Part shown: in pieces, positions 17,359-25,324 of the stretch | Numbering within the stretch: position 1 is the first letter of the stretch | Layout of the letters: each line of letters starts with the position of its first letter | DNA from: Faecalibacterium longum CLA-AA-H243 | GTDB lineage: Bacteria; Bacillota; Clostridia; Oscillospirales; Ruminococcaceae | NCBI RefSeq assembly: GCF_020687245.1 | Contig: NZ_JAJEQG010000003.1 | Coordinates: forward strand, 62,001-126,000 | Length of the DNA: 64,000 nucleotides | Reading direction: 5' to 3' | Translations under genes and position numbers: made by a program | The notes under the pieces: generated by a model | The model's database searches: none | Seen by the model: the letters and a program-made list of their open reading frames with translations, nothing else | What the model was told of the DNA's origin: nothing

Positions 17359-19335
17359 TCAGGCAGGCTGTGCCTTGTTGGCGTTCTTCTTGCCCGTCAT
17401 GAAGCAGTAAGCCATGATGAGTGCACATCCAGCAATGCCGATAATATCAGACATGGAGCTGGGCAGGATGAAGATGAAGGCCACGACATAGCAGGCGATG
17501 CGCTCCCACATCTTCAGGGGACGGAACAGGTAGCCAGCGATGCCGCAGGCCAGCAGATAGGTGGCTGCAATGACGATGAAGTATGCAGTGACGATCTCCA
17601 CCACAGTGCCCTCCAGCAGGATAGCGGGACGATACACGAATGCAAAGGGGACGATGAAAGCGGTGATGGCGAAGGAGAATGCCTTCCAGCCGGTCTTCCA
17701 TGCGCTTGCACCCGCGATGCCTGCCGCAGTAAAGGATGCCAGACAGACGGGAGGAGTGATCTGAGCCACGACACCGAAGTAGAAGATGAACATATTGGTG
17801 ACCAGAGCGGAGATGCCCAGACCCTGGATAGCCGATGCGAACAGAGTGACAGCGATCAGGTAAGCGGCCACGGTAGGCAGTGCCATGCCCAGCAGCAGGC
17901 AGCCCAGAGCGGCGATGAGCAGTGCGATGAACAGGCTGCCCTCACCAGAGGTACCGATGAGCTTTGCGATCTTGACGGCAACGCCGGAGTTGACCACGAT
18001 GCCGATCATGATGCCGCAGGCAGCGGTGGGGATCGCAATGTTTGCGGCCTGACGGACGCCGTCCATCAGAGTCTGGAGCAGCTTGCGGGGACCCATGCGG
18101 GTCTCAGGAGAGATCGCTGCGATGATGATGGAGAAGATGGTGCAGTAGATCGCGGAACGGGGCAGAGAGTAGCCCATGATGATCATGATGACCAGAACGA
18201 TGATGGGCAGCAGACGGTACACGCGGGGCAGGATGGGCTTGCCTTCGTAATGTACGCCGGAGTCTTTGCCCAGACCCTTCTTCTTTGCGATCATGTGGAC
18301 GAGGATGAACACAGCGAGGAAGTAGGCCACAGCGGGCAGGACGGCTGCTGCTGCGATCTGCGCATACTGCACACCGATGATCTCGGCCATGATGAATGCG
18401 CCAGCGCCCATGATGGGGGGCATGATCTGGCCGCCGGTGGAAGCAACAGACTCGACTGCTGCCGCCTCTTCGGGGGCATAACCGGTCTTTTTCATCAGGG
18501 GGATGGTCAGAACGCCGGTGGTGGAAACATTTGCGATCGCAGAACCAGAAACCATGCCCAGCAGGCCGGAAGAGATGACAGCTGCCTTTGCGGGGCCGCC
18601 GACCGTCTTATCGCTGAGCTTCATGCCGCCGTCGATCAGGACACCGCCGCCGCCGCAGTTGGAGAAGAAGGTGCCGAAAACGAGGAAGTAGAACAGGGTG
18701 CCCAGAGAAGTGACCAGCGGAGAGCCGAAGATGCCATTCTCGCCGTACATCAGGACTTCCATCAGTTTGGGGAAGCTGATGCCGGAGAAGCGGAACAGGC
18801 CGGGGATATACTGGCCGAACCATGCATAAGCAAGGAAGAAGCAGATGACCCAGAACAGGGACATACTGACCACGCGGCGGACGGCCTCCATGACATTGAT
18901 GACCAGAAGCACCGCCACGATGACCTCGGTGGTGGTCATAACATCAACATTGAAGATGCGGTAGTTGAGCTGTTCTGCGTGGCTCAGGAAGAACCAGCAG
19001 ATAAAGCAGCTGGACGCGATGAGGAAGATGTCGTAAATCCACCACAGCTTATTGTGGCTCTTGGATTTCTCGACCATCGGATTGTACAGCCACACCACGA
19101 CCAGTGCAAGGCACATATGGAGCGGCAGTTGGAACCACGGGTCAAGGGGCTTGACCAGCTTGATGTAGAGCTGGAACACCGTCCAGATAACGGTAAGAAC
19201 TGCCAGCGAATAGAAGCGCCATTTCGGCATATTCTTCAGCAGCTTGGCGATTTTGGTATCTTCGTCCTCTTCGTTTGCCAGAGCCTTGGCCTTGGCGTCG
19301 AGAGCCGATACCTTGGTTTCTTTTTCGTTGCTCAT
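17359..19335 (-). CDS. TRAP transporter fused permease (TAXI-type DctQM)
   Basis: 658 residues and about 15-17 hydrophobic helices. The N-terminal part (about 30-190) is the small DctQ-like half. The large DctM-like half carries GGQIMPPIMGAGAFIMAEI and the ISALVTNMFIFYFGVVAQITPP block typical of TAXI-type fused permeases. These are ion-driven secondary transporters that need a binding protein, supplied by the next upstream gene. The start at 19335 follows GGAGGGAAAT; a longer frame to 19383 lacks a ribosome site. The binding-protein gene is separated from it by a strong hairpin (19364-19399). Substrate is probably an acid sugar, judged from the neighbouring operon. Confidence 0.92.
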   Translation of the reverse strand: MSNEKETKVSALDAKAKALANEEDEDTKIAKLLKNMPKWRFYSLAVLTVIWTVFQLYIKLVKPLDPWFQLPLHMCLALVVVWLYNPMVEKSKSHNKLWWIYDIFLIASSCFICWFFLSHAEQLNYRIFNVDVMTTTEVIVAVLLVINVMEAVRRVVSMSLFWVICFFLAYAWFGQYIPGLFRFSGISFPKLMEVLMYGENGIFGSPLVTSLGTLFYFLVFGTFFSNCGGGGVLIDGGMKLSDKTVGGPAKAAVISSGLLGMVSGSAIANVSTTGVLTIPLMKKTGYAPEEAAAVESVASTGGQIMPPIMGAGAFIMAEIIGVQYAQIAAAAVLPAVAYFLAVFILVHMIAKKKGLGKDSGVHYEGKPILPRVYRLLPIIVLVIMIIMGYSLPRSAIYCTIFSIIIAAISPETRMGPRKLLQTLMDGVRQAANIAIPTAACGIMIGIVVNSGVAVKIAKLIGTSGEGSLFIALLIAALGCLLLGMALPTVAAYLIAVTLFASAIQGLGISALVTNMFIFYFGVVAQITPPVCLASFTAAGIAGASAWKTGWKAFSFAITAFIVPFAFVYRPAILLEGTVVEIVTAYFIVIAATYLLACGIAGYLFRPLKMWERIACYVVAFIFILPSSMSDIIGIAGCALIMAYCFMTGKKNANKAQPA

Positions 19336-19363
19336 ATTTCCCTCCGTATTATCCCTTGTGAAA

Positions 19364-19399
19364 GCAGAGGCCGGACACCGCAAAGCGTCCGGCCTCTGC
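19364..19399 (-). terminator. Hairpin between TAXI binding protein and permease
   Basis: GCAGAGGCCGGAC (19364-19376) pairs perfectly with GTCCGGCCTCTGC (19387-19399). Only TTTC follows on the minus strand, so partial termination or mRNA 3'-end protection is likely. Confidence 0.75.
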
Positions 19400-19465
19400 C
19401 TACGGTCAAAGGATAGATCTGATGTCGTGCGGAGCGCCTCCGCCGAAAGCTTTCAAAGCCGGAAC

Positions 19466-20560
19466 TTACTTCATGTAGCCTGCTTCCTTGTAGTACTTCT
19501 CAGCACCGGGATGCAGCGGGCAGCCGCCGCGCTTCATCTCTTCCCAAGCGGTCTCAGGCTCCCACGGAGACAGGGAATTGTACTCGGCCACCAGAGCGTC
19601 GCGGTTCTCGCTCAGGCTCTTGGTGATGGCGTAGACGACATCCTCGCTCAGGCTCTCTTTGCAGAAGACGCAGTCGGGAGTGCCGGGCAGCGTCAGCTCC
19701 TTATCCTGACCCTTGAAGGAGTTGGCCGGGATGGTGATGAGGTCGAAGCCCTTTTCGCTGACGAACCAGCTGCACAGGTCATCGCCCCACTGCAGGAAGG
19801 TGACATCCACGCTGGTAGCGATCTGAGCCATGGTGGAAGAAGCAGAAGAGGTGTGGTCGATGTAGAAGTCGATCTGGCCGTCCGCGATGGCGTCTGCGTT
19901 GGCATCGCCGCCCTGGTTGGTGATGGAGCCGCCCCAGCTCTTCAGGTCGTCCTCGGTCACGCCGAAGTACTCGAGCAGCAGGTAAGCGCCCTCAGCATCC
20001 ATGGAGCCCTTTGCGGAGCAGCCGATGCGCAGGGGTAGCTTCTGCTCGAAGATCTCCTCGATGGTGGAGACATTGTACTTCTGCAGGAATGCGTTGGACA
20101 CGCAGTTGATGTAGCAGACAGCAGTCAGGCCGCCGATGACCGCTGCATAGCCGCTGGTAGCAGGCTTGCCCAGAGTGCCTTCCTCCATTGCCCACTTTGC
20201 AGGAGCACCGTTGATGAAGGCCAGATCGGTGTTGCCGGAAGCAAACAGATAAGGAGCGCCCATACCGCCCGGAGAGTCAGGGTTGACGTTGACAGTCTGG
20301 AAACCGCCAGCCTTCTCCAGCACCTTGGACATTGCAACGATCATATTGTAAGAGCCAGAACCGACCTTATCGGAGCTGAAGTTCAGAGTCTCTTTGCTCA
20401 TATCGGGCAGACCGTCCACAGCCTTTGCCTCAACGGAAGGAGCTGCCTCACTGGAAGCTGCGGTGCTGGTGGAGGAAGAGCCGCCGCAGGCTGCCAGAGC
20501 ACCAGCCGCTGCCATAGTACCAGAAACCTTCAGAAAGCTGCGACGAGAAATCTTTTTCAT
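19466..20560 (-). CDS. TAXI-family TRAP transporter solute-binding protein
   Basis: 364 residues. The leader MKKISRRSFLKVSG has a twin-arginine-like RRSFLK and a lipobox ALAACGG, followed by a Ser/Thr/Ala linker, so the mature protein is probably a lipid-anchored exporter-side binding protein. The mature part has the TAXI pattern (GSGSYNMIVAMSKVLEKAG; LFASGNTDLAFINGAPAKWA; VYAITKSL near the end). It delivers ligand to the fused permease downstream. Gene order and the shared operator (20721-20743) tie it to the acid-sugar catabolic operon. GGAG lies 8 bases before ATG. Confidence 0.92.
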   Translation of the reverse strand: MKKISRRSFLKVSGTMAAAGALAACGGSSSTSTAASSEAAPSVEAKAVDGLPDMSKETLNFSSDKVGSGSYNMIVAMSKVLEKAGGFQTVNVNPDSPGGMGAPYLFASGNTDLAFINGAPAKWAMEEGTLGKPATSGYAAVIGGLTAVCYINCVSNAFLQKYNVSTIEEIFEQKLPLRIGCSAKGSMDAEGAYLLLEYFGVTEDDLKSWGGSITNQGGDANADAIADGQIDFYIDHTSSASSTMAQIATSVDVTFLQWGDDLCSWFVSEKGFDLITIPANSFKGQDKELTLPGTPDCVFCKESLSEDVVYAITKSLSENRDALVAEYNSLSPWEPETAWEEMKRGGCPLHPGAEKYYKEAGYMK

Positions 20561-20675
20561 AATCTTGTTCTCCTTTTCTCTTGGGGTTCTCGTGTAGCGA
20601 ACCGGACTGTGTACTTCATGCCTTCTTCTGCGGCGTCGCCGCTTTTCACAGTCTTTGTTCGTTTTTGTTGTCTAA

Positions 20676-20704
20676 ATTATATTCAAAATAGCAGGCCCTT
20701 ACAA
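20676..20704 (-). promoter_or_regulatory. Promoter of the TAXI/TRAP operon
   Basis: TTGTAA (20699-20704, minus strand), 17-base spacer, perfect TATAAT (20676-20681). This is a sigma-70-type promoter, not sigma-54. Confidence 0.8.
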
Positions 20705-20720
20705 CGGCTAAATCGCCTTG

Positions 20721-20743
20721 TTTCCGTTTCATTCTGAAACATT
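20721..20743. promoter_or_regulatory. Operator box of the acid-sugar module, site 1
   Basis: TTTCC-GTTTCATTCTGAAAC-ATT contains the perfect inverted repeat GTTTCA-TTC-TGAAAC (20726-20740). It ends 39 bases upstream of the -10 box of the TAXI operon. The same 23-base box with three differences is found at 26667-26689, with 38 bases to its -10 box. A further half site CCGTTTCA lies at about 20819-20826. Confidence 0.75.
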
Positions 20744-20855
20744 TCCAGGATATTTCATGAATGTTCTATTAAAAGCGTAACATTTTAGAACATTTCAGCA
20801 GCCTTTCCCGGATTTATCCGTTTCAGGATAGAACTTTTCTTTCAGCCTGTTAAGC

Positions 20856-20897
20856 AAAAAAACACCCGCCTCGCAGCAAAGCTGCAAAAGCGGGTGT
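20856..20897 (-). terminator. Terminator of the acid-sugar catabolic operon
   Basis: ACACCCGC (20862-20869) pairs with GCGGGTGT (20890-20897), with inner pairing around GCAGC/GCTGC. The minus strand continues with a run of seven T residues. Confidence 0.85.
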
Positions 20898-20917
20898 GCA
20901 GGGAGCTATTGGAAAAT

Positions 20918-21988
20918 TTACGCCTCGCGGCCGGTCATCTTGACGGCATACTTGATGGCGTTGACAAGGCTCAGCTCATTGCCGTTGCCCTTGCCTGCAT
21001 GGTAGAAGTCGGTGCCGTGGTCCACGCTGGAGCGGATGATGGGCAGGCCCAGCGTGACATTGACGCCCTCCACAGCCTTCCACTCCTGCTTTTCACGGTC
21101 GTAGACGAAGCCCACGGTCTTGAGGGGGATATGGCCCTGATCGTGGTACATGCAGACCACGATGTCGTACCAGCCGCCGATGGCCTGAGAGAAAACGCTG
21201 TCCGGCGGGCAGGGGCCGACAACGCCGGTGATGCCCTCGGCCTTAGCAGCCTCGATGGCCGGGGTGATCTCCTCGATCTCCTCGCGGCCGAACAGGCCGT
21301 TCTCGCCGCAGTGGGGGTTCAGGCCGGCCACCGCGATGCGGGGGTTCTCGATGCCCATATCCTTGCAGGCTTTATTGGCGATCTCGATGACTTCCAGCAC
21401 GCGCTCTTTCTTGACCCGGTCGCAGGCTTCGCGCAGGGAGACGTGGGTGGAGACGTGGACCACGCGCAGGTCGTGGTGGGCCAGCATCATGGTGTACTTC
21501 TTGGTGTGGGTGTAGGTGGCGTAAATCTCGGTGTGGCCGTCGAAATGGGTGTAGCCGTCCGACTTCTCGCCGTGATAGTATTCCAGAGCCTTGTTCATGG
21601 CTTCCTTGTTCAGGGCGTTGGTGCAGGTAGCATCCACCTCACCGGCCATGGCCAGCTCGATGACCTTCTTGACGCACTGGAAGGCTGCGTTGCCGCCCTC
21701 CACGCTCACCTTTGCCATCTCGAACTTGTTGATGTCCTCGATGAGGTCGAGGTGCAGCACGTCGATGGTTCCGGGGGTGAACAGAGCATCCGACACCTTG
21801 TCGCAGCGGTGGATGACGATGTCCTCACGGCCAACGAACTTCCTGGCCTGCTCGAACACCTTCACGTCGCCCACAACGATGGGGCGGCAGTAGGTATACT
21901 GCTCCGGATCTGCCAGAGCCTTGATGGTGATCTCCGGGCCGGAGCCGGCGGGATCGCCCATCGTAATGCCAACGATAGGTTTATTCAT
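20918..21988 (-). CDS. PdxA-family 4-phosphate dehydrogenase (probable PdxA2, acid-sugar catabolism)
   Basis: 356 residues. The N-terminal ITMGDPAGSGPEI and the C-terminal YHDQGHIPLKTVGF (metal-binding His) mark the PdxA family. PdxA itself oxidises 4-phosphohydroxythreonine for vitamin B6. Paralogues called PdxA2 oxidise and decarboxylate D-threonate or erythronate 4-phosphate to dihydroxyacetone phosphate, working with a DUF1537 kinase. Such a kinase is in the same operon here, and no other B6 gene is nearby, so the catabolic role is favoured (inference). Last gene of the operon, with AAGGAG upstream of its ATG. Confidence 0.85.
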   Translation of the reverse strand: MNKPIVGITMGDPAGSGPEITIKALADPEQYTYCRPIVVGDVKVFEQARKFVGREDIVIHRCDKVSDALFTPGTIDVLHLDLIEDINKFEMAKVSVEGGNAAFQCVKKVIELAMAGEVDATCTNALNKEAMNKALEYYHGEKSDGYTHFDGHTEIYATYTHTKKYTMMLAHHDLRVVHVSTHVSLREACDRVKKERVLEVIEIANKACKDMGIENPRIAVAGLNPHCGENGLFGREEIEEITPAIEAAKAEGITGVVGPCPPDSVFSQAIGGWYDIVVCMYHDQGHIPLKTVGFVYDREKQEWKAVEGVNVTLGLPIIRSSVDHGTDFYHAGKGNGNELSLVNAIKYAVKMTGREA

Positions 21989-22010
21989 AACAGTGCTCTC
22001 CTTGCTCTTC

Positions 22011-22925
22011 TCAGTTCAGGCCCTTGGCAGCGTTCTCGGCCAGGACCTTCTTGATGGCTTCCAGACCCTCTTCGGGAACGTAGTTGAAGGGGGCGCGGCA
22101 CTTGCCGATGTTGTGGCCCTGCAGGGCCACAGCGGTCTTGATGATGGTGTGGGGATTGCCGTACTTGTAGGTCTGCTGCAGGATGGCGATAGCGTCCTGA
22201 GCGGCCTGTGCGCCCTCGAGGTCGCCAGCCTTGAAACAGTCGTAGATTTTTACGACGGTAGCAGGCCAGATGTTGGCACGGCCTGCAATACCGCCTACAC
22301 CGCCCTCCTTCAGGCAGGTCAGGATCGCGTCGTCTTTGCCCGCGAAGATGGCAACGTCCTTGTCCAGCTCACGGGTCAGGCGGATGTAGGCCTTCAGGTT
22401 CTCGGTGTCGCCGCTGGAGTCCTTTGCGCCGACGATGACGTCCACGTCACGGCAGAGGGCCTGCACGGTCTCGGGCAGGAGCTTGTTGCCGGTGCGGGGC
22501 GGGATGTTGTAGAGGATGATGGGGATGTTGACCTGCTTTGCCACGGCCACATAGTGGTCGTACAGCTCCTTCTGGGAGGCCAGCGCGAAGCTGGGGGTGA
22601 TGATGGACAGTGCATCTGCGCCCATCTCCTCGGCGCGCCTGCTCATGCGGATGGTCTCGGCGGTGGTGATGCAGCCGGTGCCTGCGTAAATGGGGACACG
22701 GCCCTTGACCTGGTCGATGACGGTAGCCAGGACTTCTTCCTTCTCCTTAAAAGAGAGGGCGTAAGCCTCGCCGTTGGTACCCAAAGGGAACATGCCGTGG
22801 ACGCCGCCTGCCAGCAGGCGCTCGACCTGCTGACGCAGAGCCTCATGGTTGACGGTCTGCTCGGGGTCATTGTTCATGGGGGTGATCACCGGAGGGATAA
22901 TGCCTCTGATGTCGCTGGTCTTCAT
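22011..22925 (-). CDS. DapA-family aldolase, copy 1
   Basis: 304 residues, a class I aldolase of the dihydrodipicolinate synthase/N-acetylneuraminate lyase superfamily. The Schiff-base lysine is in VGAKDSSGD (about residue 168), the Tyr in LYNIPPRTG, and GTNGEAY is the substrate carboxylate loop. It differs from copy 2 at about 14 positions, so roughly 95% identity. It is unlikely to be the lysine-pathway DapA, because it sits in a catabolic operon with a kinase, alcohol dehydrogenase and PdxA2; pyruvate-releasing cleavage of a 2-keto acid is the likely reaction. AAAGGAG precedes ATG. Confidence 0.9.
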   Translation of the reverse strand: MKTSDIRGIIPPVITPMNNDPEQTVNHEALRQQVERLLAGGVHGMFPLGTNGEAYALSFKEKEEVLATVIDQVKGRVPIYAGTGCITTAETIRMSRRAEEMGADALSIITPSFALASQKELYDHYVAVAKQVNIPIILYNIPPRTGNKLLPETVQALCRDVDVIVGAKDSSGDTENLKAYIRLTRELDKDVAIFAGKDDAILTCLKEGGVGGIAGRANIWPATVVKIYDCFKAGDLEGAQAAQDAIAILQQTYKYGNPHTIIKTAVALQGHNIGKCRAPFNYVPEEGLEAIKKVLAENAAKGLN

Positions 22926-22944
22926 AGCCTGTTCTCCTTTTCTC

Positions 22945-23053
22945 TTACATGGTCTCCTGATACCGCTTACGGGCGTCGTCAGCGGTGATGGGGCGCATAT
23001 TGTTCACCAGCAGACGCTGCACCCGCATACCGGACTCGACCAGACCCTCGAGG
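22945..23053 (-). pseudogene. 3' remnant of the Fe-alcohol dehydrogenase gene
   Basis: This stretch encodes the last 36 residues of the neighbouring dehydrogenase (VNNMRPITADDARKRYQ then TM and stop), with four substitutions, but no upstream part. It was carried along by the tandem duplication and cannot make a functional enzyme. Confidence 0.9.
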
Positions 23054-23065
23054 TCCTTGCTCTTC

Positions 23066-23980
23066 TCAGTTCAGGCCCTTGGCAGCGTTCTCAGCCAGGA
23101 CTTTCTTGATGGCTTCCAGACCCTCTTCGGGGACGTAGTTGAAGGGCGCGCGGCACTTGCCGACGTTGTGGCCCTGCAGGGCGACAGCAGTCTTGATGAT
23201 GGTGTTGGGGTTGCCGTACTTGAAGGTCTGCTGCAGGATGGCGATAGCGTCCTGAGCGGCCTGTGCGCCCTCGAGGTCGCCAGCCTTGAAACAGTCGTAG
23301 ATCTTTGCAACAGTGGCCGGCCAGATGTTGGCGCGGCCTGCAATGCCGCCTGCGCCGCCCTCTTTCAGGCAGGTCAGGATAGCGCCGTCGTTGCCGGCGA
23401 GGATGGCCACATCCTTGTCCAGCTCACGGGTCAGGCGGATGTAAGCTTTCAGGTTCTCGATGTCGCCGCTGGAATCCTTTGCGCCGACGATGACGTCCAC
23501 GTCACGGCAGAGGGCCTGCACGGTCTCGGGCAGGAGCTTGTTGCCGGTGCGGGGCGGAATGTTATAGAGGATGATGGGGATGTTGACCTGCTTTGCCACA
23601 GCCACATAGTGGTCATACAGCTCTTTCTGGGAAGCCAGTGCGAAGCTGGGGGTGATGATGGACAGTGCATCTGCGCCCATCTCCTCGGCGCGCTTGCTCA
23701 TGCGGATGGTCTCGGCGGTGGTGATGCAGCCGGTGCCTGCGTAAACGGGAACGCGGCCCTTGACCTGGTCGATGACGGTAGCCAGGATCTCTTCCTTCTC
23801 CTTAAAAGAGAGGGCGTAAGCCTCGCCGTTGGTGCCCAGAGGGAACATGCCGTGGACGCCGCCTGCCAGCAGACGCTCGACCTGCTGACGCAGAGCCTCG
23901 TGGTTGACGGTCTGCTCGTCATCGTTGTTCATCGGGGTAATTACCGGAGGGATAATGCCTTTGATGTCGCTGGTCTTCAT
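23066..23980 (-). CDS. DapA-family aldolase, copy 2
   Basis: 304 residues, the tandem paralogue of the gene at 22011. All superfamily motifs are kept (GTNGEAY, LYNIPPRTG, VGAKDSSGD). Among the changes are P21D, T174I, F194L, K197N and D199G relative to copy 1, several of them clustered around residues 174-210 near the end of the barrel, which might alter specificity or may be neutral. It directly follows the dehydrogenase gene with 19 bases between, and AAAGGAGAACACG precedes ATG. Confidence 0.9.
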   Translation of the reverse strand: MKTSDIKGIIPPVITPMNNDDEQTVNHEALRQQVERLLAGGVHGMFPLGTNGEAYALSFKEKEEILATVIDQVKGRVPVYAGTGCITTAETIRMSKRAEEMGADALSIITPSFALASQKELYDHYVAVAKQVNIPIILYNIPPRTGNKLLPETVQALCRDVDVIVGAKDSSGDIENLKAYIRLTRELDKDVAILAGNDGAILTCLKEGGAGGIAGRANIWPATVAKIYDCFKAGDLEGAQAAQDAIAILQQTFKYGNPNTIIKTAVALQGHNVGKCRAPFNYVPEEGLEAIKKVLAENAAKGLN

Positions 23981-23999
23981 AACGTGTTCTCCTTTTCTA

Positions 24000-25166
24000 T
24001 TACATGATCTCCTGATACAGTTTGCGGGCGTCGTCAGCGGTGACGGGGCGCATATTGTTCACCAGCAGACGCTGCACCTGCATACCGGACTCGACCAGAC
24101 CCTCGAGGTCCTCAGCGGGGACGCCGAACTCCTTCAGGCTGGTAGGGATGTCCAGATGCTTGACGATCGCTTCGAGGCGGGCGATCATCCATGCAGCCTT
24201 CTCGTCCACGGTGGTGCAGGTCTTGTTCTCGTGGCAGCAGCGGTCATAAGCCACAGCCAGACGCTCCTTAACAGCCGGATGCTCGCTGTTGAAGCGCATG
24301 ACAGGAGCCAGCAGGATGGCGTTGGAGACGCCGTGTGCGATGTGGTACTTGCCGCCCAGAGGATAGCTCAGAGCGTGGACTGCGGTGGTGCCAGAAGCGG
24401 TGATGGCCAGACCGCCGTAGTAAGCTGCGATCTGCATCCGGTTCTTCTCGGCCATGGCATCGGGATCATCGCAGGCTTTCTCAATGTTGTTCAGGATGAG
24501 GTCGAGGCCCTCCAGAGCGTACAGGTCGCTGAAGGGGTTGGCCTTGTTGCTGGTGAAGCACTCGATGCAGTGTGCCAGAGCATCAACGCCGGTAGCAGCT
24601 GCGATTTTGCGGGGCAGGTTCTTGATCATGCGGGCGTCGAGGATGACGTAGTCCGCGATCATGTTCTCGTTGACGATGCCGACCTTCAGCTCCTTCTCGG
24701 GGACAGCGACGATGGCGTTGGGAGTGACCTCAGCGCCGGTGCCGGCGGTGGTGGGGATGAGGACGATGGGGACGCACTTCTGAGCCATACCGGGGTTGTC
24801 CAGCAGCTCCTTGACGCCGTAGTCATCGGTCACCAGCACGCTTGCCAGCTTGGCTGCGTCCATGACGGAGCCGCCGCCGCAGGCCACGATGAGGTCGGCG
24901 CCGGAAGTCTTGAACTCATCCACCAGCTTTTGGACAGCCATGTAGCTGGGTTCGGGAGGCAGCTCGTCCAGAACATAATACTCTGCGCCGGAAGCCTTCA
25001 CAGCCTCCTCGGGCAGGGCGAACAGGCCAGCGCCCTCAATGCCCTTGTCGGTGAACATTGCCACCTTCTTTGCACCACGGGCCTTGATGATGGCGGTGAT
25101 GTTGTCCATTGCGTTCTCGCCGCCGTAAACTGCGTGCGGCATCTTCAGATTGTACTGGGTCAGCAT
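24000..25166 (-). CDS. Iron-containing alcohol dehydrogenase
   Basis: 388 residues, typical of the group III Fe-ADH family. The nucleotide-binding loop is ACGGGSVMDAAK (about residues 95-106), and PTTAGTGAEVTPNAIV is the conserved second loop. Metal ligands are expected in GVDALAHCIECF, HALSYPLGGKYHIAHG. In this operon it would reduce an aldehyde released by the DapA-type aldolases or oxidise a sugar-acid hydroxyl group. GAAGGAGGAAATT precedes the ATG. Its 3' end was copied in the tandem duplication. Confidence 0.93.
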   Translation of the reverse strand: MLTQYNLKMPHAVYGGENAMDNITAIIKARGAKKVAMFTDKGIEGAGLFALPEEAVKASGAEYYVLDELPPEPSYMAVQKLVDEFKTSGADLIVACGGGSVMDAAKLASVLVTDDYGVKELLDNPGMAQKCVPIVLIPTTAGTGAEVTPNAIVAVPEKELKVGIVNENMIADYVILDARMIKNLPRKIAAATGVDALAHCIECFTSNKANPFSDLYALEGLDLILNNIEKACDDPDAMAEKNRMQIAAYYGGLAITASGTTAVHALSYPLGGKYHIAHGVSNAILLAPVMRFNSEHPAVKERLAVAYDRCCHENKTCTTVDEKAAWMIARLEAIVKHLDIPTSLKEFGVPAEDLEGLVESGMQVQRLLVNNMRPVTADDARKLYQEIM

Positions 25167-25190
25167 AACAAATTTCCTCCTTCAAAAAAA

Positions 25191-25298
25191 TCAGCGGGTC
25201 TGGACACCGGTGGGCAGCAGAGCTTCCAGCGTATCCAACTCTTCGTTTTCGTAGATCGTACCGTCTCAGGGCAGGCCGGGAAGTTTCTGACAGGCCAT
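25191..25298 (-). pseudogene. Short ORF interrupted by an in-frame TGA
   Basis: ATG at 25298 has GGAG about 8 bases upstream. It reads MACQKLPGLP, then TGA (25266-25268), then DGTIYENEELDTLEALLPTG VQTR and a normal stop at 25191. The second part has clean coding character and ends right before the dehydrogenase gene. Either it is a decayed gene left between kinase and dehydrogenase, or the TGA is read through. I cannot name the protein. No clear selenocysteine-insertion hairpin follows the TGA. Confidence 0.5.
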
Positions 25299-25324
25299 GG
25301 TTTTCTCCGAATCCATCGTCTATC

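Larger units (their letters stand above)
21999..24108. repeat. 1,055-base tandem duplication (two units)
   Basis: Units 21999-23053 and 23054-24108 are equal in length with no net gap. Each contains a DapA-family gene plus the last 36 codons of the alcohol dehydrogenase. The junction AGGTCCTTGCTC combines the sequence ending AGGTCCT inside the dehydrogenase with TCCTTGCTC downstream of the first aldolase; TCCT is shared by all three points and is probably the recombination microhomology. Confidence 0.93.

Noticed and set aside
20918-21988. PdxA as vitamin B6 biosynthesis gene
   Set aside because: No other pyridoxal pathway gene is nearby, and the DUF1537 kinase in the same operon favours the catabolic PdxA2 role.
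22011-23980. The two DapA-like genes as lysine-pathway dihydrodipicolinate synthases
   Set aside because: They lie in a catabolic operon without dapB or other lysine genes.
25266-25268. Selenocysteine codon
   Set aside because: No clear insertion hairpin follows and no selenoprotein family is recognised, so it is kept only as a hypothesis under the interrupted short frame.
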